From REEB76 sp049698775 (GTDB lineage Bacteria; Pseudomonadota; Gammaproteobacteria; Natronospirales; REEB76), in contig JBAVYM010000019.1 of NCBI GenBank assembly GCA_049698775.1, forward strand, positions 1 to 64,000: a stretch of 64,000 nucleotides of DNA. Reading direction: 5' to 3'. The position numbers and the translations under genes are program-made. Below, in pieces: positions 1-10,400 of the stretch. The notes beneath the pieces are model-generated. The model saw only the letters and a program-made list of their open reading frames with translations. It was not told where the DNA came from and did no database searches. Each line of letters opens with the position of its first letter. The first letter of the stretch is position 1.

Positions 1-1
1 T

Positions 2-3000
2 AAGACTTTGCACCGCACTCGACTGGCCGATGCCGGTGCTAATGCCGACGGGTGCACCGGTGGCCTGGTCATAGCCCATCACCGTGCTCACGTTGTTGCC
101 ATCGGTCCAGGCCAGCAAATGTCCGAATGCATCCACTGGAGCGGTTGCCCCGGTCGCCGCCTGCCAGTACACAAAGCCGGTCTGGGCATCCTCCACGGTG
201 GTGAGCGCACCACTCGAAGGGTCATACGCATACTGGATTTCAAAGCGGTTGGGCGCGCTGCTGGCCGGTTCATATTTGGCATTGGCGTAGGCAATGTATT
301 CCGGCGGGGCGTAGTCGGGACCATTCGGATAGGCACGCTTGTGGGCCGCGTCCCAGGCATGCCATGCGGCCAGATCTTCGGCTGGCGCCGGCGACCCTTG
401 GAAGTCCCCGACGGGGGACGGCAGCAGTGAAGGCAACTGCGCTCGCGCACGCTGTATAGCCGCAGCCTGCGTCACGGCTTCCGAGGGTTGCCGGGACCAG
501 GCAGCCAGTAGAATCTGCCGCTCACGCACCAGCGTTTCCTGCACAGTACTGGCGTTTCGCATGGCCAGGGCCGCGTGTACGGGGGATACCGCCCTGAAAT
601 TCGTCATCCCAAAACTGCTGATACTTGACGGGGGTACAGCCAAAGCACCGGATATGAGTGTATCGGTTGGTATGGCCACCGCTGCCTCGGCCTGAGTCGA
701 GGCCGTCGGGGCGGGAACCGTGTCACTACAGCTCTTCCCACAGATGGTTCCAGAGACGGTGATGTCCACGGTGTTGCTGTGGCCACTGCAGCCGGCCGCG
801 TTGCAGGCCTGAATATAGTAGCCGTAGGTGCCGTCCTTGAGCGGCGCATTCAGGGTAACGGAATGCGTCGAGGCACTGTATTCAAGCGAACTATTGCCGT
901 TGATTTCGTAATAGCTGACCGTGCCGGAGGACGTTCCCCAGGAGAGCGTGAAACTTCCGCCTGCTGCCACACCCGTGTAATTCGAACTGAACGAGGGCGG
1001 CACACCTGGCAGCGGCATTACCGTCTCGCTGACGGCGGAACTCGAGGGCCCGCAGCCGGCCTGATCGCACGCCTCCACATAATACGTGTCGGTGCCATTG
1101 CCCTGGGTCAGGTTCGCTGTGGTACTCGACGGGGCCGCGACCGGGGTGCCATCGCCGGTTCGATACACGTCGTAATAGGTCGCCCCGCTCACCCCGGTCC
1201 AGGTGAGCGTGAAGCTGCCGGTGCTGGTGGTCGGGGTTGCGGTCAGGCCGGTGGGCGCACTCGCCGGCACCAGGATGACCTGCACGCCGCTGGAACTGGC
1301 GCTCAGGTTGCCACACACACTGTTCGCACAGGCGGATACCTCATAATAATAGGTGCCCGTCGTGCGCCCAGAAATCGGATCGGTGGGGTTGGTGACGCTG
1401 CCGAGTGCGCTGAACGTGGTGCCGTTGGTGGATTGATACACCTCGTAGGAGGTGGCGCCGGTTACCGAGCTCCAGTTCACGGTGTAGCTGCCGCTGTATT
1501 CCGGCGACTGCGTGATGGTCGGCGTACCCGGTGCCGGCAATTCAAAGCTCACCGACACCGCGGCCGGCAGGCTCGAGGCCCCCGAATCCGTCACCACCAG
1601 TTGGAAGGTATACACGCCGGGAGTTTCGGTGGTGACGGTGGTGGTCTCACCGCTCGGAGTATTGATGCTCGCCGTCGCCGGTCCGGCTGTCTGGCTCCAC
1701 TGATAACTCAGCGCGAGACCGCTCGGCCCGGTGGAACCGCTGCCGTTCAAGGTAAGGTTGCTGCCAATCTGCGTCGTGGTCGGTGTGGCCACAGCGTTCG
1801 CCACCGGCACGAGCGGGGTCACCGAGGCGGGATAGGTCACGGTGGCTACCCGGCTGAAGCTGTCGTAACTCGTGTCCACCGCATAGGGCGTGGTGGTTCC
1901 CGGTATCGTCGTGTCCACCTCGCTGGGTCGGCTCAGGCTGTCGTAGATATAGGACTTGCTGAATCCGTTGCTGTCGCTCTCGGAAGCCAACAAGCCGATG
2001 CCGTTGGTGGCGGTGTCATACTGCCAAGTGTCCGCTACCGTCTGGGTACCGCTGCTGCAGGCGGCGGTGCATTCTTCGCGGGATGTGAGGCGACCGAGCA
2101 CGTCGTAACCTTGCGTGATGACTTGGCCTTTGGCATCGGTCTGGCTGAGCACCTCGCCCAAGGCGTCGGGCGTATAACTCCAGGTGCCCATGTCGGGATC
2201 GGTCATGCCGGTCTTGTGACCGAGGCCGTCATACGTCATGGAGGTGGTGTGGCCGTCGGCATCGGTGGTGCTGACCAAATCGCCGAACGGATCGTAGATA
2301 TAACCGGTACTTGCTACGGCCATGTCAGTGCCACCGTCCAAGGGTTCGAAGGAACGCGACCCATCTGTCTTGCTGGTGACCTCGCCCAGGGCATCGGTAA
2401 TAGTGACCGTCTGCTCGCTGCTGATACCCGAGGTGTTGGGGGCCGTGGCAGAACTCGTGGTGGTGAAACCGCTGTAGCTGATCGTCTTGGCATCGCCTGA
2501 CGGCGCGCTCGCGCTCGCGGGCGCGGTGATCTGGATCGGACGGTTCAACACGTCGTAGCTGGTGTCGGTCCAGTACTGATCGTCGGCCCCGGACAGGAAC
2601 GGTTTACTCACCGCCACCACGCGACCGAGCGCGTCATAATTGGTGGAGACATTGTTGACCGCCCCGCCCAAGAGCGTGGTCTTGACCTTGATGACCCGAC
2701 CGCCGGCGTCGTAAATTTCGGTTCCGAGCGGAAGCGTGGAACCGCCGGCCGTCTCGCTGGCATTCACGGCATAGCACTCGACTCCGCTCGGACACCCGCC
2801 GCCGCTGGTACTCGCAGGCTCGGTCCAGTTCGTGAGCGTGCCGTCCGCACGCGTCTCGCTGGTTCGGCGGCCAAAGTCATCGTAGCCGAACGACGTGGTG
2901 TGGCCGTTAGCATCTGTCATGGAGGTCTGGGTGCCCAGCGCTGGATTCCAGGTCTCCGTCGCCACCTGGCCCAGTGCATTGGTGACCTTGTCCGGATATT

Positions 3001-6000
3001 CACCGTTGTAGGTGGTGTAATCTGTGGTGGTGGTGCGACTTGCAAGATCGGTACCCGTCACCGTCACGGTCTTGGGATTGCCCCAATCGTCATAGGCATA
3101 CGTGGCGGTCACTGGCGTTGCCGTTGCGTTCACTCCAGTGGCTGTGTCCGATCCCTGAGATACGGTCACCGATTGAGGCGCGCAGTTTGCAGCTGGGGGG
3201 CTGGTGGTTTCACGTACCATGCTGCCGTCCGCACTCTGCTTCGTCACGCTGACGCTCGTCGGCAGATCGATGCAGTACGTGGTGGTATCGGGCGTATAAC
3301 CGGTGACCGAAGTGGTGGTGAACGTGGCACTCGTGGTGTTGTCCGTGGTCGTGACCGTCTGGTTGGTCAGATCCCCGTAGCCGTCAAAGGTGTTCTGGGT
3401 CTGGACTGTTTTGATCTTGCTGCCGCTCGTGGCGTCATACACCTTGCCGGTGCTCTGGCTCAAGTACGGGAAACAGAGCGCGCCCGGGGTGCAGGACGCG
3501 GGCGACGAAGCATAGGTATTGACCGTATTGCTCAGGGACAGGCCGCTCGACTGCGTGACAGTCTCTTGGAGGAGGCTGCCGATCCACGGCCAGACCTGGT
3601 CGTAGCTGTCACTGATCTCGACACTGTTACGGCTGTCGGTAACGGTGCGGCTCGCGAACCCCAAAAACCCGTGGCCCTGGGTCTCGTACTCCGCACCCGA
3701 ATACGTAAACGTATCTTTGTACAGGCCGCCCACACCGTTGCTCGCCTGGTAGCTCGCCACCACCTGCCAGGGGATCTGCAGGTCCTGTACCGGCCACGTC
3801 GCGCCCGTGCCTTCCGTGTACACGCCGCTCGTGCCATTAAGCGAGGCATACGCCGGCTCAAACACATTGCCAAAACCGTCGGTAATGGTCGTCACCAGAT
3901 CGGCTGCGCCGCCGGCATGCAGGTTGTAATGCCAGAGATAGGTGCTGCCGCTCTGCACCGCGTACACCAAATCATTGAGGCCGTTGGCTTCGATGCTGCT
4001 GATCCGCAGACTGCCAATCAGGTAACTGCTGGGATAGGGCGCGGACACACTCGTGACTTGAGAGATAAACGTCTGCGACGGCGGATCGTAATTCACCCGG
4101 ATCATGTCCCAGGTGCCAGAAGTCGGCTCCACGATCGCTTCCTGCCGGCCATCGCCGTAGTAATCCGCGATCACCGCATCGGCGATGAAATTGTCCACCA
4201 CGGTGGTCGAGACCGGCGTAAAGCCGGCGCCGGTGCTGAGTTCCACTTGGAAATAATATGTGTTCTCCTGGTCGGGGACTGTGCAGCACGCGTACAAGAG
4301 ATCGGTCAGGCCATCACCGTTGGCATCCATCGGGTCGGGCGTGAGTTGCACGCCACGGACCCCGCCATTGGCCTGGTACGCTGGTCCGGCGGACGGGGTG
4401 GGCGTGAGTGGGGTTTGCGTGGACAGTAATGCGGTGTAACCAAACACCGGTGGCGGGGGGGCGCACCCATCTATGTCACAAGTTTTGGTGGTCTCGTAGG
4501 CCGCGAGCGCCCCACCCCGACCCGAACCGTCGAAATCGAGCGGCGTATCCATAAAAGTTTGAGTAGTACTACGGGTAAACAGCGCATTCCCCGAGCCGCT
4601 GGTGGCCACGGAATAGAGCGGTTGCGCCGTACCGAAGCGCGGGTCGCTCCCGGGTCCGTTGTTCTGCATCAGGTAGACCTCGGTGCCGTTGGTGTAGACG
4701 AAATCCCCCAACCCGCGCCCGTAGAAATCCACGATCCAGGCACTGCCCTCATAGATCGGCAAGCTGTTGGTGGAGTTGTTCCCCGGCGTGGACAGGCCGG
4801 TGGCGGTCACCGCCGTGAAGATGTCAGCGGCAGTCTCACTGCCCGTTGCGACCAGCACTTCCCACGCACCGCTGGCCTCCGGCACCAGCAGGCTCGCCCG
4901 TCCGTCGCCGTTGTAATTTATGGCGAGCGCATAGGGATAATAGGTGGGGTTGGCCGCGATGCCGGTGTCCTCCGGCACACCGAACCCGCCGCCCGGTTGA
5001 CCAAACATCACCGTCCAATCGCCATTGTTGCCCACATAGACCAGGTCCGCGATGCCATCCCCGTTCACGTCCATGAGATGCGCGGATTGCGCCTGCGCGG
5101 CGTTCGCGACACTCACGCCCGTCGACGTGTCGCTCTGCCAACCCGGTTGTCCGCCTGTCTGGCTCCCGGCAGCGCCGTTATTCCAAACGATGGTGGTCGC
5201 CGGAAAACAACTACCGCTCGTGCTCGGGGCACATTCGGTCACCGAATCGAGTTGATTGCGGCCTGTGCCGGATTGAGGTATTTCAGTATTGTAGGCAAGC
5301 GCGTAGGTAAATGCAGTGGCGCTGTTGTAGCTGACGGTGATCGTGCTCAATAATTGAGTCTGGCTGATGATCGTGCCATGCAGATAACTTGTCTGCACCG
5401 TGCTGTCCGACCGGGGCGTCCAGCTGAATGTAATCGTGTGATCGGGCGAGGTACCGGCCGTCGTGTTACCGGTATACGCGATCGTTAGTGGCCAGTAATC
5501 ACCGGTGGTGGTGTCGTTGTTCTGGTAGGTGATTGTGTAGTAGTTGGTATTCGCATCTGTGACCTTGTCCAGCGCCCAGACGCGTACCGTGGAAGTGCCG
5601 GTCGCCAGAATCTTGGAGTCCGCGGTGTTGCCGTATTCGTACGTCGTACCGCTCTTGGTCTGCACCTCGAAATGATCTGGGCCGTTGGTGCCGCTGGTGG
5701 CCGTGATCTGATCGTATTGCCGAAGTTCGGTGTCATAGGTATCAGTGCCCGTGGTGCGCAGCCGTTGACCGTCCAGGCAATAGTCATCTGTGCTTTGGAG
5801 TTGCACAGCCTGGGTCACGCCGTCATCGTCAATGGTCTTGTTGCAGCGTGTGATGGCGGAAAGCCCCGAAAGCGTCCAACCCCAGCCGGCCGCCCCGCTC
5901 CCCGACTGACTGTTGTACACGAGACTTATTGTGGGCGTGAGACCGCCCGAACCGCGTGGCACGCCGATGGGAATCGAGTAGGTGGCCGCGCCGGTCGGCG

Positions 6001-6154
6001 TGACGCCGAAGCTGCCGGGAATCGTGCCGACCACCGGGGTGCTCGCGTACGCGGGGAATGCCGGGAGCATCCCGGCGAGGGTGAGTAAAAAACCCGCCGC
6101 AACACCCACGAGTCGGGGACGGTTTTCCCGCCGCCGCCGGCGGCGCCCGTTCAT
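2..6154 (-). CDS. Giant SpvB/RHS (YD-repeat) secreted protein, 3' end outside window
   Basis: One uninterrupted minus-strand frame runs from an ATG at 6154 to the left edge with no stop (about 2,051 codons), so the C-terminus, where RHS proteins carry their variable domain, is not seen. An arginine-rich start followed by a hydrophobic stretch ending near PAYA (residue ~37) reads as a signal peptide. Then come an SpvB-type N-terminal region (GWGWTLSGLSAI, ~89-100), FG-GAP/VCBS-like units (DVNGDGIADL ~360, DANGDGLTDL ~609), RHS/YD repeats (YDDFGRRTSE, YDALGRVVAV, YDVLGRLTSRE; ~1070-1430), a PKD-like domain (~1450-1535), three fibronectin-III-like domains (~1540-1805), and YD-like sequence again. 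An AGGGG ribosome site lies ~9 nt before the ATG. Family members are cell-surface or secreted polymorphic toxins or wall-associated proteins; the function here is unknown. The long plus-strand open frames across it are shadows. Confidence 0.88.
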   Translation of the reverse strand, partial: MNGRRRRRRENRPRLVGVAAGFLLTLAGMLPAFPAYASTPVVGTIPGSFGVTPTGAATYSIPIGVPRGSGGLTPTISLVYNSQSGSGAAGWGWTLSGLSAITRCNKTIDDDGVTQAVQLQSTDDYCLDGQRLRTTGTDTYDTELRQYDQITATSGTNGPDHFEVQTKSGTTYEYGNTADSKILATGTSTVRVWALDKVTDANTNYYTITYQNNDTTTGDYWPLTIAYTGNTTAGTSPDHTITFSWTPRSDSTVQTSYLHGTIISQTQLLSTITVSYNSATAFTYALAYNTEIPQSGTGRNQLDSVTECAPSTSGSCFPATTIVWNNGAAGSQTGGQPGWQSDTSTGVSVANAAQAQSAHLMDVNGDGIADLVYVGNNGDWTVMFGQPGGGFGVPEDTGIAANPTYYPYALAINYNGDGRASLLVPEASGAWEVLVATGSETAADIFTAVTATGLSTPGNNSTNSLPIYEGSAWIVDFYGRGLGDFVYTNGTEVYLMQNNGPGSDPRFGTAQPLYSVATSGSGNALFTRSTTQTFMDTPLDFDGSGRGGALAAYETTKTCDIDGCAPPPPVFGYTALLSTQTPLTPTPSAGPAYQANGGVRGVQLTPDPMDANGDGLTDLLYACCTVPDQENTYYFQVELSTGAGFTPVSTTVVDNFIADAVIADYYGDGRQEAIVEPTSGTWDMIRVNYDPPSQTFISQVTSVSAPYPSSYLIGSLRISSIEANGLNDLVYAVQSGSTYLWHYNLHAGGAADLVTTITDGFGNVFEPAYASLNGTSGVYTEGTGATWPVQDLQIPWQVVASYQASNGVGGLYKDTFTYSGAEYETQGHGFLGFASRTVTDSRNSVEISDSYDQVWPWIGSLLQETVTQSSGLSLSNTVNTYASSPASCTPGALCFPYLSQSTGKVYDATSGSKIKTVQTQNTFDGYGDLTNQTVTTTDNTTSATFTTTSVTGYTPDTTTYCIDLPTSVSVTKQSADGSMVRETTSPPAANCAPQSVTVSQGSDTATGVNATATPVTATYAYDDWGNPKTVTVTGTDLASRTTTTDYTTYNGEYPDKVTNALGQVATETWNPALGTQTSMTDANGHTTSFGYDDFGRRTSETRADGTLTNWTEPASTSGGGCPSGVECYAVNASETAGGSTLPLGTEIYDAGGRVIKVKTTLLGGAVNNVSTNYDALGRVVAVSKPFLSGADDQYWTDTSYDVLNRPIQITAPASASAPSGDAKTISYSGFTTTSSATAPNTSGISSEQTVTITDALGEVTSKTDGSRSFEPLDGGTDMAVASTGYIYDPFGDLVSTTDADGHTTSMTYDGLGHKTGMTDPDMGTWSYTPDALGEVLSQTDAKGQVITQGYDVLGRLTSREECTAACSSGTQTVADTWQYDTATNGIGLLASESDSNGFSKSYIYDSLSRPSEVDTTIPGTTTPYAVDTSYDSFSRVATVTYPASVTPLVPVANAVATPTTTQIGSNLTLNGSGSTGPSGLALSYQWSQTAGPATASINTPSGETTTVTTETPGVYTFQLVVTDSGASSLPAAVSVSFELPAPGTPTITQSPEYSGSYTVNWSSVTGATSYEVYQSTNGTTFSALGSVTNPTDPISGRTTGTYYYEVSACANSVCGNLSASSSGVQVILVPASAPTGLTATPTTSTGSFTLTWTGVSGATYYDVYRTGDGTPVAAPSSTTANLTQGNGTDTYYVEACDQAGCGPSSSAVSETVMPLPGVPPSFSSNYTGVAAGGSFTLSWGTSSGTVSYYEINGNSSLEYSASTHSVTLNAPLKDGTYGYYIQACNAAGCSGHSNTVDITVSGTICGKSCSDTVPAPTASTQAEAAVAIPTDTLISGALAVPPSSISSFGMTNFRAVSPVHAALAMRNASTVQETLVRERQILLAAWSRQPSEAVTQAAAIQRARAQLPSLLPSPVGDFQGSPAPAEDLAAWHAWDAAHKRAYPNGPDYAPPEYIAYANAKYEPASSAPNRFEIQYAYDPSSGALTTVEDAQTGFVYWQAATGATAPVDAFGHLLAWTDGNNVSTVMGYDQATGAPVGISTGIGQSSAVQSL

Positions 6155-6170
6155 TTGGAAACCCCTACGC

Positions 6171-6214
6171 TCCGGGACTCCGGGACTCCGGGACTCCGGG
6201 ACTCCGGGACTCCG
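6171..6214. repeat. 8-bp tandem repeat, five copies plus a half unit
   Basis: The unit TCCGGGAC is repeated five times without error (6171-6210) and followed by TCCG. It lies 17 to 60 bp upstream of the RHS start codon, between that gene and the divergent GspC-like gene. The period is not a multiple of three and the stretch is outside both reading frames, so a copy-number change would alter promoter or leader spacing rather than protein sequence. Confidence 0.9.
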
Positions 6215-6384
6215 AAAAAGTATAACTTCATGGTTCTGCCCCTCTCCCCCGCGGCCTTGGAAATTACTCTTGAAGCAGCCGACGTTAAGAGGTATAGCTT
6301 AAGAACGGAAAATTGCCACTTCACCTTCTCCGCTGTGCAAGAACAGGTTTTAAGTGCACCGCCTGCAGACAGGGATTCAAAATC

Positions 6385-7170
6385 ATGCGGTTACCGATAC
6401 TTTCTGTACGAACATGGCATAAGAGCTTCCAGATGCAGTGGTTCCTGTGGACCTGGAGTCCTTCCGGCCGGTGGGCAAACAGCCGGGCGGATCGGTGGCT
6501 GCGCCATACGATTGAAAGCGTGCTCGGAATGCTTATCGTCGTGCTGCTCGCTTCCTTCTGGGCGCCGCACACCCGGATTGTCTCTCGCACGCCTTTTTCC
6601 CGTTCCGCGTCCAGCCCGGTTCTTGCTCCCGCCGCCATGGCCGACAAAATCGTGGCCGCGCACCTGTTCGGACAAGTTCCCGCGCAGACGCCGGCCGCCG
6701 CACCCGCGGCCCAATCCATTACCGTGGACGGGATTGTGTATGCTGGGGCGGAGGACTCAGAAGCCGTGCTGACCCTCAACGGCAAAACCGAGATATATAA
6801 GGAAGGCGAAACACTGTCCGATGGTGAAAAGATCACCGCCATCGGACCGGCGGACGTTCAGCTCATAGACAATGGCTCCACCCGTCGCCTTACCCTCGCA
6901 CACTATGGGGATCCGGGTTCGGAAGGCCCCGCTGCTTATGCGGCCCTCCTTCACGGAACCGGGCTCAACGCTTCGGCCACGGATTCCGCACTCACGATGC
7001 TGCCAGGTGCGGCTCCTGTCCAGCCGGCGGAACCGTTCATGCCGCTTCCCTCCGTATCACCCGCGGATTTTGTTCCGGTATCCAGCGCCCGCGTGGTGCA
7101 GATTCCGGCCACCGCCACCCCGCTTGAACAGTTGCAGGCTCTGCGCCAGCAGTTGATACACGGACCGTGA
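6385..7170 (+). CDS. Type II secretion GspC-like inner-membrane protein
   Basis: 261 residues. A short cytoplasmic N-terminus precedes one membrane segment (IESVLGMLIVVLLASFW, about residues 43-59) and a periplasmic part whose HR-like region (VAAHLFGQ, then ITVDGIVYAG, EAVLTLNGKTEIYKEGETL, LTLAHYG) matches the GspC/PF11356 pattern: a leading hydrophobic 'LFG' motif followed by a small beta-domain. In the family GspC links the outer-membrane secretin GspD to the inner-membrane platform. The start at 6385 is chosen because AGGGA sits nine bases upstream; an in-frame TTG at 6313 is the alternative. The C-terminal ~90 residues are Pro/Ala-rich with no clear PDZ domain. No other T2SS gene is in the window, so this is an orphan here. 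It lies divergent to the giant RHS gene. Confidence 0.72.
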   Translation: MRLPILSVRTWHKSFQMQWFLWTWSPSGRWANSRADRWLRHTIESVLGMLIVVLLASFWAPHTRIVSRTPFSRSASSPVLAPAAMADKIVAAHLFGQVPAQTPAAAPAAQSITVDGIVYAGAEDSEAVLTLNGKTEIYKEGETLSDGEKITAIGPADVQLIDNGSTRRLTLAHYGDPGSEGPAAYAALLHGTGLNASATDSALTMLPGAAPVQPAEPFMPLPSVSPADFVPVSSARVVQIPATATPLEQLQALRQQLIHGP

Positions 7171-7251
7171 ATAACAAGCGCGAATCATTCTGCCAGCCAT
7201 ACTGGCAGCGACCGCAAACCTGTTCAACGCAGCGCTGGCGCACCGCGTTAC

Positions 7252-7341
7252 ATGGAATGGTACGGCGCCTTCGCGCTCATGGTGACGCTCATCTGGCTGT
7301 ATCTGGAAATCCTGCGTTTGCTTGGCAACACCCGGCGCTGA
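7252..7341 (+). CDS. Possible 29-residue membrane peptide
   Basis: ATG to TGA encodes a 29-residue peptide starting MEWYGAFALMV and ending LRLLGNTRR: an aromatic start, one hydrophobic segment (about residues 6-24) and a basic C-terminus, the usual make-up of a small single-pass protein with positive-inside topology. It lies 82 bp after the GspC-like gene and is followed within 20 bp by a hairpin terminator, which would suit a last gene of a transcript. There is no clear Shine-Dalgarno sequence, which lowers confidence. Function unknown. Confidence 0.4.
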   Translation: MEWYGAFALMVTLIWLYLEILRLLGNTRR

Positions 7342-7360
7342 CTCATCTCAGCCACACACA

Positions 7361-7386
7361 AAACGGCCCAGCATGCGGGGCCGTTT
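7361..7386. terminator. Bidirectional intrinsic terminator
   Basis: A perfect 9-bp stem AAACGGCCC / GGGCCGTTT encloses an 8-base loop and has T-rich ends on both strands. It lies between the convergent GspC-like side (plus) and the RND transporter gene (minus, ending at 7454). Confidence 0.85.
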
Positions 7387-7453
7387 TCATTTGTGCGTAC
7401 TTTCAACCTGGGCCGTTCAACGAAATCCTTGCCGCGCACGTGCATTCGGTTCG

Positions 7454-10400
7454 TCAGTGCGGGATTTCGGGAGTGCTGGCCGTTGCAATACCGGGCGCGG
7501 TTTCCACTGGCTTTACGACCTTCACTTTCGCAGTCGCTATATACGTATAAATCACGGGCACCACATACAGCGAGAACAGCGCGCCGATGGCGATACCGGT
7601 AGCGATTACCAGGCCCATGTCGAAGCGACTCACGGCGCCGGGACCGCTGGCTACGAGCAGCGGCACCACGCCGAATACCATGGCGCCGGTGGTCATGAGG
7701 ATCGGCCGCAGCCGGATGCTCGAGGCTTTTTCAACGGCCGCACGTCGGTCCAATCCCTCCTCTTCCTGGATCACGTTGGCGAACTGCACGATCAGGATAC
7801 CCTGCTTGGTAATGAGGCCGATGAGCGTGACCAGGCCGACTTCCGTGTAGATGTTGAGCGTGGCTGCGCCCAGAAACAGGAAGATCAAGGCGCCGAACAC
7901 CGACATGGGTACGGCAATGAGCACGATGAGTGGATCGCGGAAACTCTCGAACTGGCCCGCCAGCAGCAGGAACACCAGCAGGATGGACAGGGCGAAGGTG
8001 AAGATCACGGCGTTGCCCTGCTGGATGAACTGGCGTGACTGACTGGCGTAATCGTAGCTGTAACTCGCCGGCAGCAGTGTGGTCGTCAGGTTCTTGAGAT
8101 AGTTGAGCGCCTGGCCGAGCGTCACGCCCGGCGCCATGGTGCCCTGGATGGTGGCGGAATTGAGTTGCTGGAATTGCGGCAGGTATTCCGGTTCGACCGT
8201 GTGCTTGACGCTCACCACCGTGGTCAGCGGCACCAGTTGGCCGCTGCCGGTCCGGATGTAGTAGCCGCCCAGGGCGTTGGCATTGGCGCGCATTGCGTCC
8301 GGCACCTGCGGGATGATCTCGTAACTGTGGCCCGACATGTCGAAGCGGCCGACGTAGTTTTCGCTCAGCAGCGGACTCAAATCGTTGCCGATGTCGCTCA
8401 TGCTGATGCCGAGATTCGCGGCGACGTCGCGGTTCACGTCCAGCACGATCTGCGGATTGTCGTAGCGCAGATCCTTGGTGAGAAACGCGAACAGACCGCT
8501 GTGCATGGCGGCACCGATGAGCCGGTCCGTCGCAGCGTTGATCTGGCCGTAGTCATTGGTGGAAGTCAGCACGAATTGGATCGGCAGGCCGCCGGCGGAG
8601 CCCGGCAATGAGGGCTTGGCGAATGCCACAGTCTGCAAGCCCGCCACCGCATTCAGCTTCTGCTGTACCAGCGGCATGATCTGCATCTGGGTGCGCGAGC
8701 GCTCACTCCAGTCCTTCATCTTGATGCCTGCAATCAGGGCGTTGCCGCCGGCGCCGCCGGGCGGCGCGATGCCGTTGATCTGGAACACGTTTCCGGTCTC
8801 CGGAAAACCGGCAAAAATCTTGTGGATCTGGCCGGCGTAACCGTTTAGATATTGCAGCGTGGCGGTGGCCGGGCCGATGCCTTCCGCCAGAATCAAACCC
8901 TGGTCCTCGGTGGGTGCGAGCTCGCTCTGGGTGCCGAGGAACAAAAACGGGATGCTTACCAGCACGCAGGCGGCCACCAACAACACCAGCGGGCGGAAGT
9001 GCAATACCGAGTGCAGAGAACGGTCATAGAGATTGCGCAGGTACGTGAAGCCCCGATCCAGGAAATGCGACAGACCCTTGGGCGGCGTGTGGCGCAGCAC
9101 CTTGGAACTCAACATGGGCGTGAGCGTCAGCGCCACGATCATGGAAACTACGACCGTCGCCACCAGCGTGAAGGCAAACTCCGTGAACAGGCTGCCGGTC
9201 AGGCCGCCCATGAAGCCGATAGGCACGAACACCGCCACCAGCGTGGTGGCCATGACGATGATGGGGCTCGCAAGCTCGCGTGCGCCGCGCAGCGCCGCCG
9301 GGACGGGTGCGATACCCTCGTCAATGTGCCGGTGGATGTTTTCCACCACGATGATGGCGTCGTCCACCACCAGACCGATGGCCAGAACCACCGCCAACAG
9401 AGTCAGCAGGTTGATGGTGAACCCCAGCGCCAGCATGATGATGCCGGCGCCGACGATGGACAGCGGGATGGCGACTGCCGGCAGCAACAAGGAGCGCAGC
9501 GAACCCAGGAACAGGAAGATGACGACCACGACCACGATAAGCGTGATGACGATGGTGGTGAGGACTTCGCGGATGGACGCGGTGATGAAGGTGCTGCCGT
9601 CATAGGGAATGGCGGCTTGCATACCCGGCGGCAAGGATGCCTGGAGATCGCTGAATACCTTGTGCACACCCGCAGCCACGTCCAGATCGTTGGCATCCGG
9701 CGTCGGCTGCACGCCGATGAACACCGCCGGCACGCCGTTGAAATACACCGCCTGGTTGTAGTTTTCCGCGCCCAGTTTCACGTCCGCCACGTCCTTGAGC
9801 CGGATCACGGTGGTGCCAACATTCTTGACCACCAGATTCTGGAACTGCGCCAGATTGTTGAGTGAAGTGGTCGCGGTGATGGTCACCTGCTTTTGCGGGT
9901 TGCGCGTGCTGCCTACGGCGGAAATGAAATTGTTGGCCTGTAACGCGTTGGACACGTCCGCAGGCGTGATGCCGCGCGCCGCCATGCTCGTGGGATTCAG
10001 CCAGGCGCGCAGCGCGAAAGCGTTGCCGCTGGGATCGGTACCCGCCGGCACGATCTGCGCCTGGCTCACGCCGTTGACGCCCTGGATTTTTGGCTGCGCC
10101 ACACGCAACACGTAATCGTTGATCTGCTGCTGGCTCACGCCCTTGCCGGAAAACGACAGGTATATGAGCGCGGTGGCATCGCCCACGGTCTCATTGATGA
10201 TCGGCTGTTGGCTCTGGGGCGGCAACTGGTTCGTGACCTGATTCACCTTGGACATGATCTGGGAGATGGCGGCGTTCGGGTCGTAGTTGAGCTGCATGTA
10301 CACGGTGATGGTGGACACGCCCTCAGCGCTGGTGCCGGTCATGTAGTCAATGCCGGGCGCGCTGGCGACGACCTGCTGCAGCGGCGAGGTGATGAACGCC

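Noticed and set aside
779..4429. Long plus-strand open frames (779-2500 and 2900-4429) rich in Arg, Gly and His
   Set aside because: They are antisense shadows of the minus-strand RHS gene; composition is typical of high-GC shadows and there is no domain.
6171..6214. CRISPR array
   Set aside because: The units are only 8 bp with no spacers; no other direct-repeat array is visible in the window.
8852..9865. Plus-strand open frame opposite the RND transporter
   Set aside because: Antisense shadow of a well-conserved gene, with His/Gln/Asp-rich low-complexity translation.
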